This document shows positions 37,464-47,132 of a stretch of 64,000 nt of DNA, piece after piece. Source of the DNA: an uncultured Lachnospiraceae bacterium (GTDB taxonomy: Bacteria; Bacillota; Clostridia; Lachnospirales; Lachnospiraceae). Position 1 is the stretch's first letter. Every line of letters begins with the position of its first letter. The position numbers were made by a program, and so were the translations under genes. The notes under the pieces were generated by a model. That model saw only the letters and a program-made list of their open reading frames with translations. It was not told where the DNA came from and made no database searches. The stretch covers positions 124,001 to 188,000 of the forward strand of contig CAMGZH010000001.1 in assembly GCA_946182825.1 (NCBI GenBank), in the 5' to 3' direction.

Positions 37464-39560
37464 TCAGGCTTCGGCATCTTTGTTCTTGAGCAGTTCGGCT
37501 CTGCGCTCTACTTCTGCCTTTTGAAGATCGGCAGGAACCTGTTCATAGCGGGCCAGTTCGTAGGAGAAAGTTCCTGAACCGCTGGTCATAGAGCGAAGCT
37601 TTGCATCATACCCGTAGAGAGCAGCCAGTGGAATTTCAGCAAGGATCTCGGTCTTCTTATATTCTGTTGGATTCATTCCAAGAACTCTTCCCCGTCTCTT
37701 GTTCAGATCTCCCATGACATCACCGGTGTAAGTATCAGGCACTTCCACACGTAAGGATTCAATCGGCTCGAGAAGAATCGGATGGGCATCCATAACGCCT
37801 TTTTTAAATGCTTCTCTAGCAGCTGTCTTAAATGCGAGTTCTGAGGAGTCAACGGCATGGAAGGAACCATCATATAGTTCGGCGTGAATACCGATGACCG
37901 GATATCCGGCAAGAGGACCGGCAAGAACAGCTTCAGCAAGTCCCTTTTCCACTGCTGGGAAGTAGTTTTTAGGAACGGCTCCACCGACAACACATTCGGT
38001 GAAGTGGTAGCTACACTGCGGATCTTCATCTGGAGAGAAACGCATCTTGACATGACCATACTGACCATGACCACCGGATTGTTTTTTATATTTATATTCC
38101 ACATCGGAGGAACCCTGTATGGTCTCCTTGTAAGGAATCTTAGGTTCTAAAAGTTCTACTTCGACTTTGTACCGTTCTTTTAATTTGGCAACACTGATAT
38201 CGATATGGCGGTCACCGATACCGTAGATCAGTGATTGATGGTTGGCACTGTCGTTAACAATGCGAAGCGTAAGATCCTCAAGACATAGCTTGGCAAGACC
38301 CTGTGCCACCTTGTCTTCATCCTTTTTGTTTAGCGTCTTATATCGCTTGAAGGTATAAGGTGTGGAAAGAGCAGTCCGGATGTAAAGAATCGGATTGTTC
38401 TTTGTAGACAGGGAGTCTGTTGTGGCAAGCTGACTTAATTTGGAAAGAGCTCCGATATCGCCGGCGTGAAGTTCCGGAACTTCCACGGCTTTATTGCCGG
38501 TTAATATATAGAGTTTTCCAATCTTTTCTTCGGTCTGTTTGTGTTTGTTGAAGAGAAGATCATCGGTTTTCAAGACGCCGGAATTCACTTTGATTAGGGA
38601 ATACTTGCCTACAAAGGGATCGACGATGGTCTTAAAACAGTATGCGCTCTTGGACTTTGCAAAATCGTAATCCGCCTCATAAACTTCGTTTGTATCGGCG
38701 TGAATTCCGGAAATGCTGCGATCCTCCGGTGAAGGAAGATACTTGATGATATCGTACATCATGGTGTACATGCCGCGGTTGGTAAGGTTGGAACCCATCA
38801 TAACCGGGACAATATCACCGGAAGAAACATTGGCACGAAGAGCAGCTCGGATCTCATTCTCGGAGAATTCCTCACCGTTGAAATACCGATCCATAAATTC
38901 GTCGGAAGTCTCTGCCACGGATTCCATTAAGATCTCCCGATATTGTGAGAGATATTCCCGGGAGTAGTCCGGAACATCACAGTGCTCAACGGTGCCGTCA
39001 CTCTTCCAACGCTTACCGATCTGCTGGATCACATTGACATATCCGACGAATTCCCCGTTCTCGCGGATGGGGAAATGGAAAGGAGCGATCTTCTTGCCGT
39101 ACAGCTCCTGCAGGCCTTCTACGATCTCGCGGTAGCTGGCCTTATCCACATCCATTTCGGTTACAAAGAACATACGGGGGAGGTGGAATCGTTCGCAGAT
39201 CTCCCAGGCTCGTTTGGTTCCGGCCTCGATGCCGTTCTTGCCGGAGATGAGGATGATGGCCCCATCGGCAGCCGAAACCGCTTCTTCAACCTCACCGATA
39301 AATTCGAAATAACCGGGAGTATCTAAGAAGTTTACTTTGGTGTCATTCCAGACGATTGGAACAACGGAGGTGTTGATCGAAAAATGGTTCTCAATTTCCA
39401 GTTTGTCGTAATCAGAAATGGTGTTACCAGCTTCGATGGTACCGGGGCGAGGGATCTGTCCGGCTAAGTAAGCAACCGATTCCAAGAGGCTGGTCTTGCC
39501 CGCCCCACTGTGGCCTAGTAACACCACATTTCTGACTTTGTCCGTAGTATAAACGTTCAT
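37464..39560 (-). CDS. fusA2: Elongation factor G paralogue (EF-G2/FusA2 type)
   Basis: 698 residues, reverse strand, with EF-G domain order throughout (including KQSGGHGQYGHVKM in domain IV). The G domain deviates: GHSGAGKTS for the P-loop, DTPGYFEF where the usual GTPase-activating His is Tyr, and TEMD in place of NKMD. These are characteristic of the FusA2-type paralogues of Firmicutes and Actinobacteria, which are not thought to replace EF-G. Slow GTP hydrolysis and a role on stalled or stressed ribosomes are possible. SD GGGAGG; promoter at 39593-39621. Confidence 0.88.
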   Translation of the reverse strand: MNVYTTDKVRNVVLLGHSGAGKTSLLESVAYLAGQIPRPGTIEAGNTISDYDKLEIENHFSINTSVVPIVWNDTKVNFLDTPGYFEFIGEVEEAVSAADGAIILISGKNGIEAGTKRAWEICERFHLPRMFFVTEMDVDKASYREIVEGLQELYGKKIAPFHFPIRENGEFVGYVNVIQQIGKRWKSDGTVEHCDVPDYSREYLSQYREILMESVAETSDEFMDRYFNGEEFSENEIRAALRANVSSGDIVPVMMGSNLTNRGMYTMMYDIIKYLPSPEDRSISGIHADTNEVYEADYDFAKSKSAYCFKTIVDPFVGKYSLIKVNSGVLKTDDLLFNKHKQTEEKIGKLYILTGNKAVEVPELHAGDIGALSKLSQLATTDSLSTKNNPILYIRTALSTPYTFKRYKTLNKKDEDKVAQGLAKLCLEDLTLRIVNDSANHQSLIYGIGDRHIDISVAKLKERYKVEVELLEPKIPYKETIQGSSDVEYKYKKQSGGHGQYGHVKMRFSPDEDPQCSYHFTECVVGGAVPKNYFPAVEKGLAEAVLAGPLAGYPVIGIHAELYDGSFHAVDSSELAFKTAAREAFKKGVMDAHPILLEPIESLRVEVPDTYTGDVMGDLNKRRGRVLGMNPTEYKKTEILAEIPLAALYGYDAKLRSMTSGSGTFSYELARYEQVPADLQKAEVERRAELLKNKDAEA

Positions 39561-39592
39561 GTGTATCCTCCCTTCTGGATGTTATATGTATA

Positions 39593-39621
39593 ATTTTACC
39601 GATATTTTCGCGGTTGCACAA
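39593..39621 (-). promoter_or_regulatory. Probable sigma-A promoter of the EF-G paralogue
   Basis: On the reverse strand TTGTGC, 17 bases, TAAAAT, ending 33 bases before the ATG. Confidence 0.45.
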
Positions 39622-39661
39622 TAGAAATTGCAAAATTTACACAAAGAAATATTGTTGTCAG

Positions 39662-39721
39662 AAAAAACAGAAAAACCTACCACTTTGCTTGGGTGAAGTG
39701 ACCATCTGTTTTTGTTATACT
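39662..39721 (+). promoter_or_regulatory. Inverted repeat and possible extended -10 before metY
   Basis: AAAAACAGA (39663-39671) pairs with TCTGTTTTT (39705-39713), with an inner CACTT/AAGTG stem. It is followed by TGTTATACT, an extended -10 with only a weak -35. It might be an attenuator if transcription starts further upstream; no SAM-riboswitch consensus is visible. Confidence 0.35.
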
Positions 39722-39765
39722 AGGCTCTGTTGTGAGAAAAAGAAACCGGAAAGGGGCATGGAAGA

Positions 39766-41052
39766 ATGGCAGTAGAATTCGGTCAGGGAACAAAGTGTGT
39801 ACAGGGCGGATATCGTCCGGGGAATGGTGAACCGAGACAGGTTCCTATCGTTCAGTCTACAACCTTTAAGTATGAGTCCAGTGAGGCTATGGGAAGACTG
39901 TTTGATCTTGAAGATAGCGGATATTTTTATACTAGACTTCAGAATCCCACCAATGATGCGGTTGCAGCGAAGATCGCAGAGTTAGAGGGTGGATGTGCTG
40001 CGATGCTGACGAGCTCCGGACAGGCTGCCAACTTCTTTGCACTTTTTAATATCTGTGAGTGTGGCAGCCATATTGTAGCATCTTCTTCTATTTATGGGGG
40101 AACCTTTAATCTGATCGCTGTTACCATGGCGAAGATGGGAATTGAAGTGACCTTTGTAAGCCCGGATTGCAGTGAAGAGGAACTGAATGGGGCTTTTAAA
40201 GAGAATACAAGGGCTGTCTTTGGAGAGACCATTGCCAACCCGGCACTTACGGTTCTTGATATTGAGCTTTTTGCCAAGGCAGCTCATGCACACGGTGTGC
40301 CTCTGATCGTGGATAACACCTTCCCTACACCGGTGAACTGTCAGCCAATCAAATGGGGAGCGGATATTGTGACCCACTCCACCACCAAGTACATGGACGG
40401 ACACGGTGCAGGTGTAGGAGGAGCCATTGTGGATTCCGGTAACTTTGACTGGATGGCTCATGCGGATAAGTTCCCGGGACTTTGTCAGCCGGATGATTCA
40501 TACCACGGCATTGTCTATGCAGAGAAGTTTGGCAAGGAAGGAGCCTTTATCACCAAGGCTACATCTCAGCTGATGCGAGACTTTGGCTCCATTCAGTCAC
40601 CGCAGAATGCCTTCCTGCTGAATATGGGACTGGAGTCTCTTCATGTACGTATGGCCCGTCATGTGGAAAACGGACAGGCTATGGCAGAATTTTTAGAAAA
40701 GCATCCTAAGATCGAGAAGGTAAGCTACTCCGGTCTTAAGAGTGATCCTTTCTATGAGGTGGCACAGAAGTACCTTCCGAAGGGTGGATGCGGTGTCGTT
40801 TCCTTTGAGATCAAGGGAGGAAGAAAGGCGGCTGAGGCTTTCATGAAAGAGCTTAAGATCGCAGCCATTGAGACCCATGTGGCAGATGCAAGGACCTGTT
40901 GTCTGAATCCGGCTACTTCCACCCATCGTCAGATGACGGATGAGCAGCTGGCGGCAGCTGGAATTCCGGCAGGACTTGTAAGACTTTCCTGTGGACTTGA
41001 GGATGCAGCGGATCTGATTGCAGATGTGGAGAACGCATTAAAGGCTGTTTGA
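39766..41052 (+). CDS. metY: O-acetylhomoserine sulfhydrylase (PLP enzyme)
   Basis: A 428-residue Cys/Met-metabolism PLP enzyme. It opens FGQGTKCVQGGYRPGNGEPRQVPIVQSTTF. The GYFYTRLQNPTNDAVAAKIAELEGG block contacts the cofactor phosphate of the neighbouring subunit. The Schiff-base lysine lies in THSTTKYMDGHGAGVGG near residue 208. The length and QPDDSYHG region fit O-acetylhomoserine sulfhydrylase better than cystathionine gamma-synthase. It makes homocysteine from O-acetylhomoserine and sulfide. Single-gene unit with a terminator after it. Confidence 0.88.
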   Translation: MAVEFGQGTKCVQGGYRPGNGEPRQVPIVQSTTFKYESSEAMGRLFDLEDSGYFYTRLQNPTNDAVAAKIAELEGGCAAMLTSSGQAANFFALFNICECGSHIVASSSIYGGTFNLIAVTMAKMGIEVTFVSPDCSEEELNGAFKENTRAVFGETIANPALTVLDIELFAKAAHAHGVPLIVDNTFPTPVNCQPIKWGADIVTHSTTKYMDGHGAGVGGAIVDSGNFDWMAHADKFPGLCQPDDSYHGIVYAEKFGKEGAFITKATSQLMRDFGSIQSPQNAFLLNMGLESLHVRMARHVENGQAMAEFLEKHPKIEKVSYSGLKSDPFYEVAQKYLPKGGCGVVSFEIKGGRKAAEAFMKELKIAAIETHVADARTCCLNPATSTHRQMTDEQLAAAGIPAGLVRLSCGLEDAADLIADVENALKAV

Positions 41053-41072
41053 TCCTGATATAGTTTTTGTAG

Positions 41073-41115
41073 AAATACTCCGGGTGGATTTTTGTAAATC
41101 TGCCCGGAGTATTTT
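41073..41115 (+). terminator. Terminator after metY
   Basis: AAATACTCCGGG (41073-41084) pairs with CCCGGAGTATTT (41103-41114), with an inner GATTT/AAATC stem and a short T-run. Confidence 0.82.
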
Positions 41116-41200
41116 AGTTTCGTTTCCGTAACCCATTTGCTATAATCAAAGTTAACGATAGTATTTTTCACACGATGCATTGGGGCGACTGGGGAAATGT

Positions 41201-43702
41201 ATGAATACGATCAAGAATATCAAGAACATCAGAAAAATCAGTAACTATACGGTATGTGTAGCGATTGCCGTTATCATTTCTGTCTTTTTTACGGCGTCGA
41301 TCCTGATCAATAAGGGAATGCAGATCAAGCTGCCGATGGGGAAGCCGCATGAATTTAATGTGCAGTGGACAGATGCCGACACCGGGGAAGTTATCGACCG
41401 AAGCAGGCCTTTTGTCATAAAGGCAGGCAAGGAACGGAAGATAAGGTGTCAGATCAAGGATCCCGGTATATCCCAGGGCATGTATATAGCTTTCTGGACC
41501 GGGTATATGGATTATGACATTACGATCAATCGGCAGAGGGTCCTGCAATCCGATGCTTCCAGCTACCGTTTTGGACATGAGAGCAGTGAGCACTGGGCAA
41601 TTTTTAAGATCAATAAGAATCCCTCCGGTAAGGTCCTCCAGATGAATCTGACCAATCCCATGGACCTGGATCAGAGATTTTTTCTGAAGTATATGGCAGC
41701 GGGATCCGCGGCAGATATACGGGAGTTTGTCTTGGTATTGAATTTTCAGAAGATGTTTTTTGTCGTTCTGTTGGATCTGTTGGGAATTCTGCTTCTGGTC
41801 TATACCGGGTTGATGCGGCTTTACCGCGTGAAAAGCCAGTCGAAGAAGCCGCCGTTTTATCTGGGTCTTCTGTGCTTTGCGGCCAGTGTCTGGGTGTTTA
41901 TCGATTCGCCCTTCCCACAGTATATTTCCGGGAATCTTACCATGCGATACCAGATTTTCTTTGGAGCAATGGCCATCATTCCAATGTTACTGCTTCTGAT
42001 GTTCCGGGATGTGGTCAAGGAAGGTCGGCGGGCTTTGAATTTGCTGCTGATCGCATACAATGTATGGATCCTGATCCTGATGGGGGCATACATCGGCGGA
42101 GGAATTCCTCTGGAAGTGGGGATGCACGGAACTTTCGTGATGCTTGGTATCATAGCGGCTGTTATGATCTATTATCTGTTGCGGAATTATCGGCATAATG
42201 GAGATAAGCATTCTATCGTAACCATTGCGGCCTTTTTATCCATGGCTATGGGAGCGGGAGTTGATGTGCTCCGTTATCTGATCCTTGGTAACACCATGGA
42301 TTCTACCATTGGATTCCGGCATGGTTTTACCCTGGCGATCCTGATCCTGATTGCCGTTCTTTCCAGAGAGGCGGTCTCGTCTCTGCGGGAGGCCCAGCGG
42401 GCAAGGACCTATAAGGACCGTGCCTACGTTGATCAGGTGACCAAGGGATATACAAGGCTCTATCTGGACGACAGAATCAAGAAGGTGCCGACCACAAGAC
42501 GCTATTTTGTGTTTGCCACCCTCGATGCCTACAGTCACCTCTTACTCTCTTTGGGAGAGGCAAGGGGAACGAAGTTGTTACGGGATATTTACCGGCATAT
42601 GGAGACGACCCTCAATGAGAACGAGTATATGTGTTATATGGGGGATTCCAACTTCGGTTTTTACATGCTGGCAGATTCCATAAATGATATCCATAAGAAA
42701 TGTTTCCGGCTGCAGACTCAGGTGGAAATGGCTTTAAATGATAATAAGGTCATTTCAGCCGCAAGGATCCGGTTTGGTGTTTACAATAACAGTGTCAAGG
42801 GAAAGGCGCTGGAGGATATGGTCATCCGTGCGCTGGAGGCGTTAAAGGATGCGACCCCGAGCCGTTTCACGGATATCAACCTCCATGAATATGACCAGGA
42901 AGCTCAGAACCGGCTGAAGCTGGAACACTACCTGGAAAATCATGTGGATCAGGCCATCCGGGATAAGAACATAACCTTCTATCTGCAACCGAAGGTAAGA
43001 TTGTCGGATGGGCAGATTCATGGAGGGGAGGCCTTGGCTAGGTGGATCTCCGAGGAGACCGGCTTCATCAAACCGGATCAGTTTATTCCGGTTTTTGAGC
43101 GAAACGGAATGATCCAGAAGATCGACTTGTGTATCTTCCGACAGGTGTGTGAACAGATCGCTGAGTGGATGAAGGAAGAGGATGTGGAAGTGCCGGTGAT
43201 CTCGGTGAATATTTCCAAGGCAGCCATCAACTATGCGGGATTTTTTGCTCCCTATCGTAAGATCATGAAAGAGACGAAGGTTCCGGGCAGGTATCTGGAA
43301 TTTGAGCTGACAGAGAATATCGCATATGAGAACATCGAACTGCTTCGACAGCTGATCGATGATATTCACCGGACAGGTGCCAAGTGTTCCATGGATGATT
43401 TTGGCAAATCCTATTCGAATCTGTCGGTGTTTGGAACCTTAAGCTTTGACACTGCCAAGATGGATATGTGCTTTTTCGACCGGGGATTCCCGGAGGAGGA
43501 TGAACAGAACCTTCTTGTGACAGGAACACTGAATCTGTTACAGCGGTTGGGACTTAACGTTGTGGCGGAAGGAATCGAGACCAAAGAACAGGTGGATCGG
43601 CTGAAGGCCCTTCATTGTGATATGGTACAGGGATTTTACTTCGGTAAGCCCATGACCTGTGCAGAATTTAGACAACTTCAGAGAGAAAAGAGCAAGGAAT
43701 AA
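41201..43702 (+). CDS. Membrane-bound EAL-domain cyclic-di-GMP phosphodiesterase
   Basis: The ATG at 41201 follows GGGGA at five bases; an earlier in-frame TTG has no such site. 833 residues. One membrane segment at about 12-35, an extracellular domain to about 180, then around seven membrane segments to about 400 (7TMR-like). A GGDEF-like domain (400-560) has GDSNF where GGDEF belongs, so cyclase activity is unlikely. The EAL domain (about 590-825) keeps GGEALARW, ELTEN, DDFG, DTAKMD and VAEGIE, so phosphodiesterase activity is expected. Probably lowers cyclic-di-GMP in response to an external signal, favouring motility. Confidence 0.88.
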   Translation: MNTIKNIKNIRKISNYTVCVAIAVIISVFFTASILINKGMQIKLPMGKPHEFNVQWTDADTGEVIDRSRPFVIKAGKERKIRCQIKDPGISQGMYIAFWTGYMDYDITINRQRVLQSDASSYRFGHESSEHWAIFKINKNPSGKVLQMNLTNPMDLDQRFFLKYMAAGSAADIREFVLVLNFQKMFFVVLLDLLGILLLVYTGLMRLYRVKSQSKKPPFYLGLLCFAASVWVFIDSPFPQYISGNLTMRYQIFFGAMAIIPMLLLLMFRDVVKEGRRALNLLLIAYNVWILILMGAYIGGGIPLEVGMHGTFVMLGIIAAVMIYYLLRNYRHNGDKHSIVTIAAFLSMAMGAGVDVLRYLILGNTMDSTIGFRHGFTLAILILIAVLSREAVSSLREAQRARTYKDRAYVDQVTKGYTRLYLDDRIKKVPTTRRYFVFATLDAYSHLLLSLGEARGTKLLRDIYRHMETTLNENEYMCYMGDSNFGFYMLADSINDIHKKCFRLQTQVEMALNDNKVISAARIRFGVYNNSVKGKALEDMVIRALEALKDATPSRFTDINLHEYDQEAQNRLKLEHYLENHVDQAIRDKNITFYLQPKVRLSDGQIHGGEALARWISEETGFIKPDQFIPVFERNGMIQKIDLCIFRQVCEQIAEWMKEEDVEVPVISVNISKAAINYAGFFAPYRKIMKETKVPGRYLEFELTENIAYENIELLRQLIDDIHRTGAKCSMDDFGKSYSNLSVFGTLSFDTAKMDMCFFDRGFPEEDEQNLLVTGTLNLLQRLGLNVVAEGIETKEQVDRLKALHCDMVQGFYFGKPMTCAEFRQLQREKSKE

Positions 43703-43711
43703 GGAGAAGCC

Positions 43712-44845
43712 ATGGCGACAACAATATTTGTTATGACACACAAAGTATTTTGTCCTCCGGAGGATCCTGTTTATGCTCCCCTTCAGGTGGGAGCAGCGCT
43801 GGAGGAAGATCTGGGGTATCTGCGGGATGATAACGGAGCAGATCAGATATCGGAGCTTAATGGTTATTTCGGACCTTTGACGGGAGTCTATTGGGTCTGG
43901 AAAAATTATCCCGGACAGGAAAATATCGGCATCTGTCCGGAGGGGAAGTTCTTCACGGAGGAAGACGGAAGGATCCGGACGGAGCAGGCCTATGAAGCGC
44001 TTTTACAGGAGTATGATGTGATCGCTTCCGGCGTGATCCATACCCCCATGTCCTATCGCGATACATACGGACAAACACAGCATCCGGAGGACCTTGATGC
44101 AGTGGGAGCCTCCCTCGCCAAGTTGTATCCGGAAGATGTATGGGCGTGGGATGCGGCCATGGAGGAGACGGTCTGTCCGGGAGAGCTTATGTGTGTTATG
44201 CGCCGGGCATACTTTGATGATTTTTGCAGCTGGATGTTCCATATCCTGATGGATGCCGGGCAGACCATCGATCCGAGTCATTATGAAAAGGATCAGATGC
44301 AGGTATACGCTGTTCTGGCGAAGGAGCTTTTGCAGGTCTGGATCCGGGCAAGAGGCGTAAGAGCATATTCTGACACAATGGAAGATCCGGAAAAGGACGG
44401 ACAGGAAGAGAATGTGCTATCCATGATCCGGGATCTGCTTTTGCAACACGAGACCGAGAAGGCATGGGAGATGTGCCGTCAGGTTGCGGGAGACATCGGA
44501 GAGGGAACCCTTCCGGTATCGGATGAGGGGAACGACCTTCTGATCGCCGAACAGGTTTTGTATTTAAAGCAGCTGGATGAGAAGGACGGACATGACAGTT
44601 TGTGGAGTCAGGAATGGGATCTCTTTACCCTGACGGATCATTACCGGAATATATATTCCATGATGCAGCTGGTATCCACGGGAGAAGAGCTGGGCGAATA
44701 CGAAGTGGAATATTTAAGGCAAAGTGGATTTAATGCAATGACAGCAGAGATGATGGTCAACAACGATCCGGCAGAACGGCTTCAAAAGCCGCCGCTGAAG
44801 GGGGATGCCATCGTTACCTATCTGGCAAAATATAATTTGTTCTAG
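43712..44845 (+). CDS. DUF4422 glycosyltransferase-like protein
   Basis: A 377-residue protein nine bases after the EAL gene. Its first 75 residues match DUF4422, found in capsule or surface polysaccharide loci: TIFVMTHKVFCPPEDPVYAPLQVGAA, LRDDNGADQISELNGYFGPLTGVYWVWKN. The family motif usually reads HYRRYF here, but this protein has CPEGKFF, so it may be inactive or use another substrate. The C-terminal half (about residues 200-375) has no family I recognise. No signal peptide. Its role is unknown; pairing with a cyclic-di-GMP enzyme hints at a cell-surface sugar function. Confidence 0.6.
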   Translation: MATTIFVMTHKVFCPPEDPVYAPLQVGAALEEDLGYLRDDNGADQISELNGYFGPLTGVYWVWKNYPGQENIGICPEGKFFTEEDGRIRTEQAYEALLQEYDVIASGVIHTPMSYRDTYGQTQHPEDLDAVGASLAKLYPEDVWAWDAAMEETVCPGELMCVMRRAYFDDFCSWMFHILMDAGQTIDPSHYEKDQMQVYAVLAKELLQVWIRARGVRAYSDTMEDPEKDGQEENVLSMIRDLLLQHETEKAWEMCRQVAGDIGEGTLPVSDEGNDLLIAEQVLYLKQLDEKDGHDSLWSQEWDLFTLTDHYRNIYSMMQLVSTGEELGEYEVEYLRQSGFNAMTAEMMVNNDPAERLQKPPLKGDAIVTYLAKYNLF

Positions 44846-44873
44846 CAGCATTTGGGACGAAAGGAGATAATTT

Positions 44874-46028
44874 ATGGAAGTGACAAGTACAGTAAAATAC
44901 ATCGGTGCGGATGACCTGACACTGGATCTTTTTGAAAGTCAGTACCCGATTCCCAATGGCGTATCCTATAACTCTTATGTGATCTTCGACGACGCTGTTA
45001 CGGTAATGGATACCGTTGACCAGAGAGCCAGTGAAACATGGCAGAAGAATCTGAAGGAAGCTCTTGCGGGAGCAGAGCCGATCTACCTTGTGATCTCCCA
45101 TCTTGAACCGGATCACGCAGCAAATATCGGCTGGTTTGCCACAGAGTATCCCCGGGCGATCCTTGTCTGCTCCGCTAAGGCAAAAGCCATGCTGCCCCAG
45201 TTCTTTGATATGGATCTCACCGATCGACTGAAGGTTGTGGCAGAGGGGGAAGAGCTTTCCCTTGGAAGTCATACCCTGCAGTTTTTTATGGCGCCGATGG
45301 TTCACTGGCCGGAGGTTATGGTGACCTATGAGCAGAGTGAGAAGACACTTTTCTCAGCGGACGGCTTTGGAACCTTTGGAGCATTATCGAAGGATCTGCC
45401 ATGGATCGCAGAGGCAAGACGGTATTATACCAACATCGTGGGAAAATACGGATCTCCAGTCCAGCAGCTTTTGAAAAAGGCGGCAACCCTTGATATTGCG
45501 CGGATCGCACCCCTCCATGGACCGGTCCTGAAAGAGGATCTGGGCTATTATATCGAAAAGTATCAGAAATGGAGCACCTATTCACCGGAGGAAAGTGGTA
45601 TCCTATTGGCGTATGCTTCCATTCATAGAAATACGAAAAAGGCAGCCCTTGCATTTGCAAAGGAACTGGAAGAGGCCGGGGAGAAGGTAGAGACATTGGA
45701 TCTTACCCGTGTACATGCTTCCTACGCCATTGAGAAGGCATTTTTATATGACAGGATGATCCTTGCGGCATGCACGTATGACGGTGGACTGTTCCCTCCG
45801 ATGGAGGACTTTATCAATCACCTGAAGGCAAAGGCGTTGACCGGACGCAAGGTGGGCCTGATCGAGAATGGATCCTGGGGTCCGATGGCGGCCAAGAAAA
45901 TGAGAGAGCAACTTGAAGCAATGAAGGGAATGGACGTTGTTCAGGAACAGGTAACCATTCGCTCAACCAGAAAGGAAGCTGATGCAGGAGCTTTTCATGC
46001 GCTTGCAGAGGCTATGAAAGCAGAATAA
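44874..46028 (+). CDS. fprA: Flavodiiron protein
   Basis: A 384-residue two-domain protein. The metallo-beta-lactamase-like domain has the complete diiron ligand set: HLEPDH near residue 79, VHWPE near 145, SADGFG near 164 and PLHGP near 225. The C-terminal flavodoxin-like part (ESGILLAYASIHRNTKKAALAFAKEL) binds FMN. Such proteins reduce O2 to water or NO to N2O and protect anaerobes. It lies three bases before hemA, so detoxification of oxygen may be co-expressed with tetrapyrrole synthesis. Confidence 0.92.
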   Translation: MEVTSTVKYIGADDLTLDLFESQYPIPNGVSYNSYVIFDDAVTVMDTVDQRASETWQKNLKEALAGAEPIYLVISHLEPDHAANIGWFATEYPRAILVCSAKAKAMLPQFFDMDLTDRLKVVAEGEELSLGSHTLQFFMAPMVHWPEVMVTYEQSEKTLFSADGFGTFGALSKDLPWIAEARRYYTNIVGKYGSPVQQLLKKAATLDIARIAPLHGPVLKEDLGYYIEKYQKWSTYSPEESGILLAYASIHRNTKKAALAFAKELEEAGEKVETLDLTRVHASYAIEKAFLYDRMILAACTYDGGLFPPMEDFINHLKAKALTGRKVGLIENGSWGPMAAKKMREQLEAMKGMDVVQEQVTIRSTRKEADAGAFHALAEAMKAE

Positions 46029-46031
46029 TCT

Positions 46032-47132
46032 ATGTTTGTTGTTTCTATTAACTTTAAGACCGCCTCCGAACGTTTAAGGGGGCGGCTCGCCCTGTCCGAT
46101 GAAAATGTCGTTGACTACATGAAACGTTTGCGACAGAATGGGATATCAGAGTGTGTTTTTTTATCCACCTGTAACCGTCTGGAGATTTATGGCAGCGGTG
46201 AGTATCAGAAGGCGACACGCCTTTTGGCGCGGTATACAGATACGGACGTATCCTTGATCCGGGAGCACCTGCTGATCTTTCAGGGAGAGGATGCCCTGCG
46301 GCATCTTTTCCGTGTGGCAAGCGGATTGGAGTCCATGGTCATAGGAGAGGATGAGATCCTGGGACAGGTCAAGCGGGCATACTTCCTTGCCCAGAGCAGC
46401 GGATGTCTCGGGGAAGAGTTTCATCAGATTTTTCAGGCGGCCCTTGCAGCAGCGAAGAAGGTCAAGACCGATACGCTTCTTTCCAAGACGTCGGTTTCCG
46501 TTGCAACCATCGGAGCGGCCTATTGTCATAAATTTACGGAAGGCTCCAAGAAGATTCTGATGATCGGAGCCGGCGGTGAAATCGGCAAAAAGATGCGCAT
46601 GGATCTTCTGTCCTACGGGGACTGTGAGATCACAGCGACCATTCACAGGACGCATATCAATGATCCAAGGATCTCCCTCATTCCATATGAGGAGAGGTAT
46701 CAGGCGGTAGAAGAGGCGGATATTATTATTTCGGCAACGAAGAGTCCCCACTATACGATGACAGCAACACATCTGAATGGTCTTACACCCAGGAAGCGTC
46801 TCTTTGTGGATCTTGCGGTTCCAAAGGATCTGGATGAAGAGATCGCAAAGCTGCCGGGAGCTTCTATGATCGGCATCGATGATTTTAAGAAGCTGGCACG
46901 GGAAAACAACCAGGTTAAAATGTCTCAGATGTCATTGGCGGAAGAGATCATTGAAGAGGCAATGGACGATCTGATCAAGGAAAGTCTGTTCCGTAAGTTC
47001 ATGCCACGGATGGAGTCTTTGACAGAAGGATTTACCGGCGGTATTGATCATTTTATTTTTGAGTACAAGAAGGAAGCATCCGCAAAGGAGCTTCAGACAT
47101 TTATTAACGTATTGGAAAGGATGGGCAGATGA
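46032..47132 (+). CDS. hemA: Glutamyl-tRNA reductase
   Basis: A 366-residue HemA. The catalytic Cys is in FLSTCNRLEIYG near residue 47. GLESMVIGEDEILGQVKRAY and the NADPH domain ILMIGAGGEIGKKM near residue 176 follow. It is shorter than many relatives at the C-terminus. It reduces glutamyl-tRNA to glutamate-1-semialdehyde, the first step of tetrapyrrole synthesis. Its stop overlaps the next start by ATGA, so expression of the fusion enzyme is coupled. Confidence 0.94.
   Translation: MFVVSINFKTASERLRGRLALSDENVVDYMKRLRQNGISECVFLSTCNRLEIYGSGEYQKATRLLARYTDTDVSLIREHLLIFQGEDALRHLFRVASGLESMVIGEDEILGQVKRAYFLAQSSGCLGEEFHQIFQAALAAAKKVKTDTLLSKTSVSVATIGAAYCHKFTEGSKKILMIGAGGEIGKKMRMDLLSYGDCEITATIHRTHINDPRISLIPYEERYQAVEEADIIISATKSPHYTMTATHLNGLTPRKRLFVDLAVPKDLDEEIAKLPGASMIGIDDFKKLARENNQVKMSQMSLAEEIIEEAMDDLIKESLFRKFMPRMESLTEGFTGGIDHFIFEYKKEASAKELQTFINVLERMGR

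Noticed and set aside
39561-39765. SAM (S-box) riboswitch before metY
   Set aside because: No S-box conserved elements are present in the 200 bases upstream.
41130-41175. Sigma-28 promoter before the EAL gene (AACGATAG)
   Set aside because: No TAAR lies 15 bases upstream and the -10 match is poor.
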